Source: Haemaphysalis longicornis
Lineage: Eukaryota > Arthropoda > Arachnida > Ixodida > Ixodidae
Length of the DNA: 64,000 bases
Reading direction: 5' to 3'
Assembly: GCA_013339765.2 (NCBI GenBank)
Contig: CM023448.1
Location: 108,336,772-108,400,771, forward strand
The notes beneath the pieces were generated by a model. The model saw only the letters and a program-made list of their open reading frames with translations, ran no database searches and had not been told where the DNA came from. The translations under genes were made by a program, and so were the position numbers. Shown in pieces: positions 32,320-44,655 of this stretch. Numbering within the stretch: the stretch's first letter is position 1; each line of letters begins with the position of its first letter.

Positions 32320-35300
32320 CTCTTTCGTTACCATGGCAAATTGACCGGTTTTTAGGGGTCTAAGAAAACATATTTTTGTGCTTAACTAATTGGTTAGGCA
32401 CATATTGCAGTGACATAATATGCAGATGATCGAACGCCCTTTCCACCAACACCAGTGTTAATAACGTTTTCGTGAATACCGTAAAAACCCGCATATAGCT
32501 CGGACCCGCGTATAGTCCGAGGTGTAATTCGGGGATAGCAAACGCGAGAAAAAATGTTTTCACGCGAATATAGTTCAAGGAAAACAGAAAAATGCAGTTA
32601 TTTACACACTTGATTATTCGTCGTACTCGTGTGACGCACTCTCTTTCGAAGCTCCCTTGTCGGAAATGTCCTCCCACAGCACCTCATCCTCCGTGCCATC
32701 AAGGGGAGTTTAAGATGGAGCACTTTTTGAAGGCACGACAAACGAGCGCCTCGGGAATGCAGGCCCATGCCTCGGCGATCTCTGAGCAGAGCAGAGCTGG
32801 CGAGGCCCGTTTCAGCCGTCCGGCAGGGGTCACTTCTGGCTCTCCAGACCTCATCCACTCCATATACAGGCGCCTGATATGGTCCTTAAACGGCTTATTA
32901 AGACACACATCAAGCGGCTGCTGCAGCTGGGATGTCATCCCTCCCGGGATGGCAATGAGCTCGGTGCGGGAGTCGCACAGCAGTTGCTTCACGGAGTGCG
33001 CCAGATGACACCGAAACGCGTCGAGCACAAGCATCGATGGGAGCCCCAGCAGTGCTCCGGGCCGTCGACACCACACGGACTTGATCCAGTCCAGCACTGG
33101 CGATTCGTCCATCCACCCCATAGTCCTGGCAGCGGACGACAACATTTTTTGGGAACGTCTCCCCCTTCGGCAGCGTCTTTCGTTTAAACACCACGTAGGG
33201 TGGCAGCTTGCGACCATCTGCCGTGCAGGACAACATTACAGTTACCCGCATTTTTCGTCCCCCGTTGATCACACGGTAACTTGCCTGGAGCCTTTTTGAT
33301 GATGCACCGTCAGAGCCGAGGGCATATCGAGGTACACCGGCGTGTGGTCAGCGTTGCTGATCTGGCCCAACTGAAAGGGGACCGCCTTTCGCAATGAAAT
33401 CACGTGCTTCTGAAAGGCCACAAGCAGCTCTTCGTAGCTTTCTGGCAGTTTCTGCGAGATCGACGTAGGGAGAACCCAGCCCGGCGCATGAAGCGAGACA
33501 CCCAATGCTTGCTTGCCTTGAAGTCCGCCCGCTGAATGCCTTAGTCTCGAGCGATCTCCCTTGCCTTTGCTTGCAGCACCTCGATGTTCACAGCGAGATG
33601 TGCCACTCGTTGCTCCCGAACAAAGTCCGTCAGTTCTCGTTCCACGTCAGGAAACGCTCCATTTTTTGGTCCCTGGAAACTTTTTCTCTGGCCGCTGCAT
33701 GCAAAAAGGGCTTCTTTCTGCTTCCTCCAACCGCGAATGCTCCGCTCGATCACACCGAACTACCACTCTGCAGCAGTTACCGATAGTTTCGGCAGCAGAA
33801 ATAACTTTTCTTTTAAAGGCAGCCGTACTGCCTGCGCGGTCCTGACATGGCGTAAAATCACAGAAGTAAAATCGTGGCCGTCGTGATGTGCGCCAAGTGA
33901 TTGCAATGGCCACTGTTGCACGCCTGTAGCTGTAGGTCTCTAGGACTAACGCCACCAACGCTACCTAACGCAGAAGCGCGCAAACACCTGATGATGATGA
34001 CAGCACCGCCTAATGCCGAAACCGAAACCAAAACTGTGAATTCGGGCCGAAAATTTTTGGGATCCGCATATAGTACGGGGCCGAAATTTCGCATCCTAAA
34101 ATTTAGAAATAAACCCCGGGCTATACGCGGGTTTTTACGGTAATGATTGCGAAAAAATTATCAAGTTCAAAATTTTTGTTCAGGCATCGAAGAAGATAAA
34201 AAAAAAGGAACTTGTATATAACAAACCACCAGTAGTAGAAAAAATATAAAATATACATTTTGCAGGTAAACATTTCAAGAACCTGTTCTAGAAGAAAATT
34301 GAGTTGCACGGAACAATTTGTTAGATATAAAAGAAAATGTTAGCATGCGTGGTTTGTGCCTTGTGGTGAAGCCCAACCTCAATTTCAAAATGCGGAATTG
34401 GGATGGTTTTGTGGAAGAAATCTGGTGATTTGACATTATTAGAGGCACCAATTAGTCCCCACATGATGTAAAAACACCTTGTCAGTGATTACGGCCTGCA
34501 CGAAATTCGGGACAAGCAAGCGATGCAAAGAAATCCGTTTGGAGTTGAAAACCAGATGCGGTGGTGGATGCTTGTTGAAGTTCTGATCATCACTAATTTG
34601 TGAGAACTGTCATTTGCAGTTTATTATCATTTTCTGACTTGCTATGGTAGCCCTGCTTGCAGGAAAATGGTGCGATGCGCTAGGATCCTGCCCAGCAAGC
34701 TTTGGCTAGGCAGCTGTCGTGCTATGAAGAGAGTTCAGCACTACAAGCCTCCTACATCACAGTGCCACCTAACATTTTTGAAAAGAAACGATATCAAGAC
34801 TGTTGGAGACTATGTCAGAATAGACAGTTCTACTAGAAGCGACACTGGACCTCCGGAAATGCCCTCGTACTTAAACTAAACTGGCCGGTGAACAGCTGGT
34901 GGTGTTCAAGGCAGATTGGAAGCACTCTCCTTTGCTGAGCTAGTATCCAACAACTTGGTGTTATCTTTCGACTTTCAGCTGAAGCTGTTATCGCACAAGT
35001 AAGGAGTGGGTGAAGTGGAATCATGAGCGGCGTGCTTTTTTTTTTTTTCTTTTTTGAGAAACAGTAGCGGGCGACGTTGGCGCATTGGCAAATCAGCTTG
35101 CAGTTGCATAACTCCATAGTAGCGCCAAATATGAATTTTGCAATGCAAAAATTAAACCGAAACTTCTGGAAACTGGCTGGAAAAGCAATGTCCAGTTGTT
35201 AGACATGCGCGGGACCTTCAGAAATAAGCTTTCGCAGAATAAAGCTACCCTTTCTCCGAACCAAAGGTCACTAGTGAACCCCTAGTGTCATTTTCAGGTA

Positions 35301-35666
35301 ATTATCACCTCTCAACGCTATCAGATTACAAAGCTGACAACACAATTTGGTATTTCACTTGCTAGGAGGCTTTCCATAAAAAGAAATTGATGGTAATGCA
35401 GCATAACCACGAGCGACCTGCCTTTTTGGGAAGTGCAGCAGCCGTGTCCCCTTTCACAAAAACTCGCGCCTCAGCTCGCAAAAAATGCCATAAAAAATCT
35501 CAATGTCGCCGGAGTGGGAAAATTTAAGTAGATTCTAAAAGTGCAGTGCCTGCACTAAACACTTGGGTACATTAGGGGTACGAGAAACGGCTGCAACATC
35601 TTGAAATTAGCAATATAAAGCATCAATCACTGGTGATTGATTTGAATAGGCGTGGTAACGAAAGAG
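32320..35666 (+). mobile_element. TTAA-type element family X, full-length copy split by a Tigger
   Basis: The left end is TTAA then CTCTTTCGTTACC (32316-32332). The right end is GGTAACGAAAGAG followed by TTGG (one-sided decay of TTAA) at 35654-35670. Removing the Tigger at 32479-34140 leaves about 1.68 kb that is colinear with 21030-22557 and 38692-44651. The interior shows no recognisable transposase, so this is a long non-autonomous family. TTAA suggests piggyBac- or Kolobok-type mobilisation. Confidence 0.8.
32479..34140 (-). mobile_element. Tigger/pogo transposon with near-complete, frameshifted transposase
   Basis: The ends are CCGTAAAAACCCGC and GCGGGTTTTTACGG, flanked by TA (32477-32478, 34141-34142). 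On the minus strand the coding order is a CENP-B/Tc5-type helix-turn-helix (RKSFQGPKNGAFPDVERELT, near 33690) and then the DDD core. Core landmarks are SNADHTPVYLDMPS (first Asp, near 33348), VTVMLSCTADGRKLPPYVVF (near 33230), SMLVLDAFRCHLAHSV (second Asp, near 33030) and QQPLDVCLNKPFKDHIRRLY (third Asp, near 32910). The C-terminal EAWACIPEALVCRAFKKCSI ends near 32720. Frameshifts separate the pieces. At 1.66 kb it is the most complete of six such elements in the window. Confidence 0.92.
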
Positions 35667-35670
35667 TTGG

Positions 35671-36082
35671 AACCGGTAAAACATGGAAGTGAAATGGGCC
35701 TTCACAAGAGCAGTTGAATGTTTATTGTGCATCGATATGAACTGCACATCGCTATTTATATTTTGTCGGCATGGCACTGTTATGTACATCAACGTTAGAC
35801 AGTGGATTGCACGCGCTGGAGCATTGCGTAAATCCGACTGAAACCACAGGCGCCCGCAAACCATCTGTGCAAACGAAGCCGAGCGGGTTGTCAGCGAATC
35901 GTTTGGAGAACACACGGTCTGCTGCAGCGAAAGGAGCAGCGGACCGTGTCACGAGCGCGACATTCGCAAGCCGGCGTTGTTGCCTTACAGGCTCTGCCGC
36001 AGCTTACGCTTCGTGTCTCCCGTACGCGTAGTCGTTGGCATCAAGGTGCCAACTTTCGGCGCTCAGTAGCGTCATGATGCAC
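35671..36082. other. Gene-free part of PEX6 intron 5
   Basis: No coding similarity or repeat boundary was recognised. Confidence 0.4.
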
Positions 36083-36084
36083 TA

Positions 36085-37143
36085 CAGTCGAATCCCGCTA
36101 CAACGAAATTGACGGGACGCGCGAAAAATTTCGCTGAAGCGAAAATTCGTTGAGGCGAAATCCGCCCAACACATTACGGAAAGGTCCGAAAAATAGCCCC
36201 GTATGTTTCCGCACCATTGGCAGCAAAAAAACAATGTTTAGAAAAAGGAGTGACGCGCAATAACGTCATGTTTATTCGGATAACAAACATACCAATGGTT
36301 ATCTGTGTTCACTGCACGCAAAGAACGCGTTACGGAGGGGGGTGAAGAAATGCAGGCGCAAAACGTATTGCTGTACAACAAGGCATGCCCACCGAGCTGA
36401 TTACTTGCAGATAGCTGCTAGGCGTCGGAAGCCCCCCTCTCGCTTGTGGCAAGAGCAGTGCCGTTATCTTATCCTCTGACGGGGCACGGCAGCTACTGAC
36501 CTTGGCAGGCAAGACGCGCGCGCTTGCATTTAACATGACCGCGCGCTCGCGACTAAGATAGGATGACTTGGCTTCAAGACCAAACACGAAAACATTATTT
36601 TTGCTCTTGGCTATGAAGAATGGTAGAAGGAAAACGGCAAGGACAGCTGCTCACGAGTCACAACGAATACATGACGGCGCCGCGCCAGCAGCGGAGCACA
36701 TTCGTGCGATTTCAATTGGATACAGATTGGCTGTAGCCACTGTAGCTCCGGCTTGGCGAAGCGGGCCTGTGCCTCATGTAAAGACGGCCAGCCACATCGT
36801 TATCACCATCAAACAATGGCGTCCGCCTATGAGTTTTTTTTTGTTGTTTTGTTTTGGGTGGCGGTGCGGACGCACCGCGCATGTTTTCGGTGAAACTAAG
36901 TGTCCTGAATGTTTAAAAAGTTACAGATAGCTGGCGCTATGCTTATTTTATTGTAAAATAATTGTTCAAACCCAGCTCAATTCATCGAAAATTTCGTTGA
37001 AGCGAAAGCAAGCCAGACAAATGGTTCGTTGTGGCGAGGACTTTGTTGCATTGACTTCTATGGCTAGCTGATGGGGAATTGGAAATATTTCGTTGAAGCG
37101 GAAATTTCGTTGAAGCGGACTTCGTTGTAGCGGGATTAGACTG
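36085..37143. mobile_element. Tigger/mariner-like non-autonomous element with TA duplication
   Basis: The left end is CAGTCGAATCCCGCTACAAC and the right end is GTTGTAGCGGGATTAGACTG, inverted with one mismatch. TA is on both sides (36083-36084, 37144-37145). Subterminal TTCG(C/T)TGAAGCG repeats occur inside both ends. A minus-strand frame at 36330-36587 might be decayed transposase, but I see no catalytic motif. Confidence 0.8.
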
Positions 37144-37145
37144 TA

Positions 37146-38691
37146 CTTCGCTTCGCGTCTCCTAGACGGCAGCACCATCTGAAGGAAAGGATATAAGGTG
37201 CGTTCGTCGTCTTGTTTATGCGTCTGTTCATAGCGCTATTGGGAGCGTGTTGTGTACCTCCCGTTGCGGCGAAAGAGCTCGTGGCTCGAATCCCGGTGCA
37301 GCCGCGTGAATCAAAGTTTTTCTGGCTACGTCATTTCCGTGACGAATATGACGTCAGGGAGATCTTAGTGGACCCTGGCATAAAACACTTGTGTTAAAAT
37401 GGCCGCCATCCGGCCCTGTGAAAGGGGATGTCCAGCAAAGCTGTTGTGAACAACTGCACATTCTGATGTGGGAGGGGATGAAATGTTTCTCATCGTCTCG
37501 GCGGGCTTGGCGCTTGCGCTCGGCTTTTCTGGCGGCAGAGCCTGACGCACGCGCTTGCCCTCGAATAATGTCAACTCTCCTTTTGGCAAGCAGGTGCAAA
37601 CCTATTCTTTACAGGGAACACATGGGGGGGGGGTCCCATTATTCACAGGCACCCTGTCATCCTTTGTGCAGTTTCGATGCTTGTTTTGTGTTTTTTTTAA
37701 ATAAATACTGAACTGTATGCTGTATGCCTGATTGCAAAGAAAGATCGCGCTGAGTTTCTCTGGCGGCAAATGCTGGGTCCTGCCTAGCGTGACGCATGCG
37801 CTCAGTGTCTTGGGCAGGAACTGCAGGGTCCTGTCTGTGCTTTTTGTTTACGACACGAAATTTTCCTCCAAACAAGAGGCTAACAGCTTCGCTGTAAAAA
37901 GCTTACTTCAGACTATACTTGGTTACAACTCAAGGACGGCACCACCTCATGTAGTGTATCACTCCGCCAAAGCGCCGGACCCGTGACGTCAGTGCGCGCG
38001 CGTTTTGAAAGGGGTTTGCTATGAATGCGTGATATCGTCTGCCTTGTCTCACGCAGTTTGTTTGTCGTCACTGGAGTCGTTTATAAGCACATTAAGTCCA
38101 AAAAAATCACGGGAAGGGCTCACGCCATGTTCCAAATATTCCCAGTAACGCCCTACTTGCGCCGCGCGGAGAAACATCCGGCTACAGTGATAAGGCACAG
38201 CGGCAACTTCCGGTGCCGTTCTTAAGTTGTCACCGAGTATAGCATGTGTGTGTGTACAAAATAAGTGTTCAGCTGGTGCAGGCTTGTTAGAGCCACGTCA
38301 TTTGTGAGGCGAGGTTTGGTTAGAGAAAAATAGAGGCTGAGGTCAGCCTCCTCATTTTGTTTTGTAGTAAGTATGTGCTGACAGTGCTGCGGCTGGGGTA
38401 TCCTTCTCAATTCATGACAGCTACTGGCCGACCAGAAGTGCCTCGAGACCTTCCAGCTTGTCGCTTTGCGAGGCTGTATTGATGAGCCCCTGGTAGGTTC
38501 GCCGAAAAAGTAAGGAATAGGGTGGGTCAAATGCTGTCCTGCGTGGGAGACAGGGATAAAGCAAGGGGAGCTGCCTTCGTGTTCATTCGCATGTTAGACA
38601 CTAAGGTATGAGCATACCAATTATTGGCATCAATAAGGAATGTGAGGTCGAAGTTTGTGTAAGCAATGTGCACAAACTAAAACTGAACGTG
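37146..38691. other. Gene-free part of PEX6 intron 5
   Basis: A tRNA-like B box (GGCTCGAATCCCGGTGC, 37281-37297) has no convincing A box or cloverleaf. Two related blocks with 'TTTCTCTGGCGGCA' (37526, inverted sense uncertain; 37755) hint at a local duplication. Nothing else was recognised. Confidence 0.35.
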
Positions 38692-38802
38692 CTTCTTTCG
38701 TTACCGCGGAAAATTGTCCAATTTTGAGGGGTCCAACAAAACATTTTTTCTGTGCTATACTTTTGGTTAAGCACACATTGCAGTGACAGAAAATGCAGAT
38801 GG

Positions 38803-41800
38803 CAAGGTTCGCACAGGTCCTTGAAAACTTTGAAAACCCTTGAATTTAGAAGTGTAAATTTCAAGGGCCTGGAAAGTCCTGGAATTTTTAAAGGGTCCTT
38901 GAAAACCCTTGATTTTTCTGGAGATAACCAATGGCCCTATCTTTTCACAAGAATTTAAAGTGTTCGTTGTGAATTTTATGTGTTACAAATGTAAAGAAAC
39001 ATTGTAACAATCAAGTTTCAGTGTATTGTGTGAAATTACGAGGCAACATTTGGAGCAGCACTCCTCAATAGAATTCATGTCATGTTACAAGTCCGTGAAA
39101 GCCGGCTTCTGTTCTCTATCTTGCATGTTCCATCTAGTCTGTGGACGGCCTTTCATTGCATGTTAGCTGTGCCTCATACGCTCCATCTGCATTTGCTTTT
39201 ACGTGCAAATGGTGGACGTGTACATATCCTGCCTTGCAGCAACACTTGCTGAGTTAATTTCAGCTGATACTCTTGCTGACAAAGCAAGAGATGCAGGCAA
39301 CATTAACTAAGTTTTAAGGGGGGACGTGGCTTTCAAAATCAACTTTTTTATTTCTTTGTGGATTTTGATGAAAATTGGCACAGCAACTGGAAATGCTTCT
39401 GTGATAACACCATAAAAATTTGAAGTTAATATTTTGATAACTTTTTTATGTATGAAATTTTCTTTCTGTTCAGCTTGTACCGAGCTTGAGCGGCTTATAA
39501 AACACGATAGAAAACTTGTTCGAAGTGCTTTGCATTCCCAAATGAATGGACGAGGTCGTGACAGTTTTAGAATTTTTTTTTTACAACACAATGTTTTTTA
39601 GTTTTCATTTTTTTAGAGGTTAATGTGCAACAGGCATGTCAACTGTGAACGATTATTTGAATAAAAAAATCACAAAAAACAAATCTGGAAAACCAAAAGT
39701 GTCACGACCTGAACAGTTCATCAAGGAATGTAATGCACGAAACGGAATCAAAATAGACCCAGCGGTCACGAAGAAATCCCTGGGACAAGCGACACAGGTG
39801 GCAAAAAAAACTGTTTTGAGAAAACGGCTTCCGAAGTTGCAACATAGGTTTCACATATCAAAAGTCGTCACGGTTGTAGCCTTTCATGTCCTTTTGAACA
39901 TGGGGCTTCTGGAAGGCCTTGCCTTGAAATTGGAGTGCCTTTTCAGCCTTTCTCTTCCCAGAAAACATCATTTTCAGCTCCTCCGTGAAGAGTACATACC
40001 CCCCTTTGCAAACCAAACGGAGGGGAGATGGGTTTCAATGGGCTTTCAATGCAAAGTAGGTTAGTTGGTTGGCTGTATCGCACTGGACAACCTCCTTTTG
40101 CAGTGTTGTCACCATGGCAACAAGTTAAGCATTTTTTTAACTTAAATTTGAACATTTTTGGCTTTTTTTTCATGTTTTATCTTGCCTGGCACAGCAACTT
40201 AGTACTCATAGTGCAGGTGTTCATTGCCAAAAGTTTGCATACCACAAGGTTGAAAATGAGCTACTTTGAAGCTTGGTAGAGTATTCTGCATAACTCCCAA
40301 CTTCAATGCAAGAGCATATTTTTTTTACTACTTTTGACATTCAAGGCGTCCAATATTTCTCGCAGCACAGCCAGTATGCCCTGAGCAATGGTATCAATAA
40401 TTTCCCTAAAAAAATCACTGTTAAATGCTGCCACAGTAACGTACATTTTTAATGCAGAGAGCATATTTTTATTCCTATATTACTAACTCAAACCTGTTTG
40501 CATGATAATTACAAGTGCACGGGAAACGTTGCGCAAGAAAGGCGATATGGCTCGCGCGCATCGCAGCGCACGCTTACCGCGACATATCGAGCTTTGATTA
40601 TACCTGATATGGCTGGTCAGGTCGCTTTTAAGATTAAAACTAACGTCGCAGGCATTAATTACAACTACTGGCGTTCAATCGTAACCGGTTGCCCAGTCAT
40701 GTGATGCGCCAATGCGCGTCGGCTATGCCGTGCGCGCCGCAGCATTTGACGCGTCGACCGTTTCTTTCTCAAGGCTAGCGAGCCCACAGTCAAAACACAG
40801 CAATAACTAAGCGTGTACACATCGCAAATCCGACTAAAAGTTCACTTCACGAACCGCTATCGCAAGCGCGCACACCGCGTCACCCTCCGGGGTCTGGCGA
40901 CGGTAGAGTCACGCGCACCACGAAGCGTTCGATGACCTCCGCCTTTCGAGCCACACAACTTCCCGTAATCTGGCTCGTTATCTCTGGCATTCCCATCGCG
41001 ATAACGTCCGTGTTGAATACCACAGATTGAACAGAAACTCGGCCGAGCGAAGCGGCGAAAATGAACTCAATCCGCTCGCTACGCAGCTCAGGCGGCCGCC
41101 ATCTTGCGTTGCGCCCGCGACATCCAATCAGGAGGGTCGTCGTTCTGCGCCCCGACCGGAGGACCAATAGCGCTTCAGCATCTATTTCTAGCTTCGTTTG
41201 TGCGTCGTTTCTTTTCTGCCGTTTGTGCGTTTGTGAATGAACGAAGATAAAAGAGGCGAGCGGAACCGGAAAGACGATCGCTCGGCCGATCTAACCATAT
41301 CAAAATGGCCGCGCCCGGTGGCACCGTTGCGGAGATAGAGCGCTCCGAAAATTGCCGTTTTTTCGCCCTTTTGCGCTGATAGTTTGTCACCGCGCCTGAC
41401 AAAAGTATTTTTTTATGCCACTTTGCGACGCTTTTCAGCGTAAGAACTTTGCAGACGCACAGAATAGGAAACATAGAAGCCGAATATGTGGGTTTCAAAA
41501 AAACGATGTTTTGGTCATTTTTCCGAAGTTGAAAGCCAACAGCCTCAGCAAAACACCAAGAAAAAAGAAAAACCTCTAAATATAAACTATGAAATAAAAA
41601 ATAAAGCTGGGGGAGCATTCATGAACCCATAGCGCCTATCTAAATGTGCATTAATGTTCTTGGTTATAAGCAATATCAAAATTTTGCATTTTGTTGAAAA
41701 ATTATAAATAATCCCAGATAAAACAAAAGATGGGGACCTTGAAAATGTGTTTTCTGGTCCTTGAAAGTCCTTGAAAACCCTTGAATTTTTGCTTTTGAAG

Positions 41801-41815
41801 CCCATACGAACCCTG
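38803..41815 (+). mobile_element. hAT-like element with 6-bp flank repeat, long copy
   Basis: The left end starts CAAGGTTCGCACAGGTCCTT (CAGGG mutated to CAAGG). The right end finishes AAGCCCATACGAACCCTG. The flanking hexamer AGATGG is repeated at 38797-38802 and 41816-41821. The related TTAA element at 32320 reads GCAGATGATCG at the same point, which is the empty site. Internal 'CCTTGAAAACCCTTGAA' repeats fill both arms. The arms align with 53158-53982, but this copy carries about 2.2 kb more in the middle (39313-41525). Confidence 0.8.
39313..41525. other. 2.2-kb central segment present only in the long hAT-like copy
   Basis: Absent from the 53158-53982 copy, where the flanks join directly. 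AAGTT occurs on both sides of the break. The segment holds a 142-codon frame (39636-40064, +) that starts with a Lys-rich run (NKKITKNKSGKPKVSRPEQF) and matches nothing I know. Beyond it is a GC-rich stretch (40860-41380) with two CCAAT-type motifs (CATCCAATCAG, ACCAATAGCG). It is either an insertion of another element or the original interior that the short copy lost. Confidence 0.5.
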
Positions 41816-42980
41816 AGATGGTTCCACGCGCTTTCCAAGAACACCAGTTTTAATAATGTTTTCATAAATAATGAGGGCAAAAAAAAAACGCATTCAAAAT
41901 TTTTGTCCAGGCAGAGAAGAAAATAAAAAAAGTAAGTGGTGTATAATAAACCACGAGTAATAGAAAAAATTTAGAATATACATTTTGTAGGTAAACATTT
42001 CAAAAACCCGTCCAAGAAAAAAAAATTGAGTTGCGCGGTACAATTTGTCAGATTAAAAGAAAATGTTAGCGCGTGTGGTGCCCGTGCCTTGTGGTGAACT
42101 ACTACTTCAAATTTTGCTATTTTGGATGGTTCTCTAGAAGAACTCTGGTGGTTTGACATTATTAAAGGCCCCAATTAGTCTCCACGTGATCTAAAAACAC
42201 CTTGTCAATGATTATGACCAGCAAAATATTTAAGGCAAGCAAGCGATGCAAAAAAATCCTCTTGGAGTTGAAAACGAAACTCTTTGGTGGATGCTTGTTG
42301 ACGTTATGATGATCGCTTATCAGTCAGAACTTTCATTTGCGGTTTATTATCATGTTCTGACTCGCTATGGTAGCCCTGCTTGCAGGAATAAGGTACGATT
42401 CGCTATAATCGTGCCCGGCAAGCTTTCACCAAGCCGCCGTCGTGCTATGAAGCGAGTTCAGCACTACGAGCCTACTACATTGCAGCGCCACCTAACAATT
42501 TCGAAAAGAAACAAATAGAAGGCTGTTGGAGACTTTGTCAGAATAGACAGTTCTACTAAGCAGTGACACTAGACTTCCGGAAAAACCCTTGTATGAAATC
42601 GAAAGTGGCCGGTGAGCAGCTGGCGCTGTCCAAGGCCAATTGGAAGCATTCTCCTCATCTGAACTGATACCCCACAACTTGGTGTTATCTTTTGACTTTC
42701 AGCAGGCGCTTTTATCGCAGAAGTAAGGCGTAGATAAAGTGGAAGCACGAGCGGCATGCTTGTTTTCGAGGAACAGTAGCGGGCAACGGAGGCGTCATGG
42801 CAAATGAGCTTGTAGTTGGGTAACATACTAACTGCGTAGTAGTGCCAAATATAAATTTTGCAAGCAAAAACGAAACCGAAACAGCTGGAAACTGGGTGAA
42901 AATGCCAGGCACACTTGCTAGACATGCGGGGAACTATCAGAAATAAGCTTTGGCAGAATAAAGCTGCCCTTTCACCGAAC

Positions 42981-44244
42981 CATAGCCTCCTATATAACCT
43001 ACTGTGCCTGCTCTATCGCCCCGAAACCCACTGGAGCAGCCCGTTCACTTTGGGGGCGCCAAGTTCCCAGGTTTTTCGATGGCCCTGCCGATGCGAACTG
43101 CTGTTTCAGGCGGAGGTGAACTGAAACGCACCTCGGCGTCGTCTGCTACGCGAAGGCGTCTTCCAGCTACAAAAGTCCGCAAAACGGCGAGCTTGAACTT
43201 CATGAGCCAGTATTAAAGACCGAAGCTTTATGCGTGGCGTCGAAGAACTGCTAAAATGCGTTCAGTGTACTGTTTCCGCCCTGTAAGCTCGCCCTTTCAG
43301 GTTCGCCGCGGCAGTTTCCCAACAAAACGTACACATGACCTTATGGTTGTCATTGCGATAAGAGGCAGTTAACATTTCTGCCACTCTATAGGAGTTGATA
43401 AGTGAAAAATAATTAAGCTGGATTCGGTGTTTAGTGGTAATTGTGTCATACGAATTAAATTTTGTTTAATAAAGAAGTCCAAACCGTTGAGCTCCCCCTT
43501 TTTACTGACGAGTCCATTCCGTCTCGTTGTGCCACTAAAATCTAATAACGGTCCACGAAAGGGTACGCGCCCACTCTTCACCTCCCTTTATTTCTCCGCC
43601 ACCGCTGCTCCACGAAATGGTGCCATCGCACATGTAGTAGATATATTGACGATGCGGTAATCGGCAATGCCGGGCTGCTCCGCAAAGAATGACGACTTCA
43701 AGATTTAGCTCAAGGCGATACTCAGTGTTTGAGGGCCCCTGTATATACTTAGGATAAGCATTCAGTTTCTCTCTATACTTCTCCCTGCTACACTCACTCT
43801 TCCCTAACTGATCAGATACCGAATAGGCAATCAATTCCCAGTGGGTCACTAACCCACTAGCAAACTCACTCATATCATTTCTGGCTGAACCAAATAAACT
43901 TTTGTGTTAAATAATTTACAAACGAACGAAGGTAGCCCAAGAAAGACCGTCTGTTTTGTAATTACCGCAGTCAAGTTTTATTTGTCTGCTTCGTTAAAGG
44001 GCTCTTGAATTTTTATACCATTTTTGTTCAATAAGGAGCTGCCCGTCAGTGCTAGAGCCAGAGTATTTTTGTATGCAAAACGCCTTGACAACTTTTTTTT
44101 AAACCACCCATTGTTGCCAGGTGTGAAGACAAATGTTGACCGTGCCCTCGCCAACACAGGAGAACCTGGGATTAGGGCGCCACCATAGAGAACGGCGGAA
44201 TTTCTGGCACTGAGCAGGCACAAGGCGTTATACAGGAGGCTATG
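42981..44244. mobile_element. Inverted-repeat element inserted in family X, 7-9 bp duplication
   Basis: The left end CATAGCCTCCTATATAAC and right end GTTATACAGGAGGCTATG are inverted with one mismatch over 18 bases. ACCGAAC flanks both sides (42974-42980 and 44245-44251). The related copy at 32320-35666 reads TCCGAACCAAAG at this point, the pre-insertion state. The 1,264-bp interior has no recognisable transposase. Duplication length suits hAT, P or Mutator-type elements. Confidence 0.75.
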
Positions 44245-44655
44245 ACCGAACCAAAGATCACTAGTGAATAGCTGGTGTCATTTTCAAGTAATTATCACCT
44301 CTCAATGCTGTCGGATTACAGACAACATTATTTGGTACTTGACTAGCCAGGAGCCTTTTGACAAAAACATAATTATGGTAATGCAGCCTAACCACGATCT
44401 GCATCCTTTTTTGTCAAGTGCAGCAGCCACGCCCCCTTCCTCAAAAACACAGCACCTCAGCTCGCAAAAAATGCCGTCAAAAATCTCAATGTCGGTAGAG
44501 CGGGAAAATTTAAACTGATTCTGAAAGTGCAGTGCCTAGACTAACCACTGGCCGCATTAGTTGTACAAGAAACGACTACAGCATGTCGAAATAGGCAATA
44601 TAAATCATCGATCACCGGGGATTGATTTGAATAGGCGTGGTAACGAAAGAGTTAA

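Larger units (their letters stand above)
38692..44651 (+). mobile_element. TTAA-type element family X, copy enlarged by two insertions
   Basis: The left end CTTCTTTCGTTACC (decayed) and right end GGTAACGAAAGAG then TTAA (44639-44655) match the 32320-35666 copy. A hAT-like element (38803-41815) and a second inverted-repeat element (42981-44244) interrupt it. Removing both leaves about 1.68 kb, the same as the other full copy. The uninterrupted relative supplies the empty sites, so both insertions are later than this copy. No coding capacity of its own is evident. Confidence 0.8.

Noticed and set aside
37250..37330. Possible tRNA gene from the B-box-like GGCTCGAATCCCGGTGC
   Set aside because: No matching A box at a suitable distance and no acceptor-stem pairing could be found by eye.
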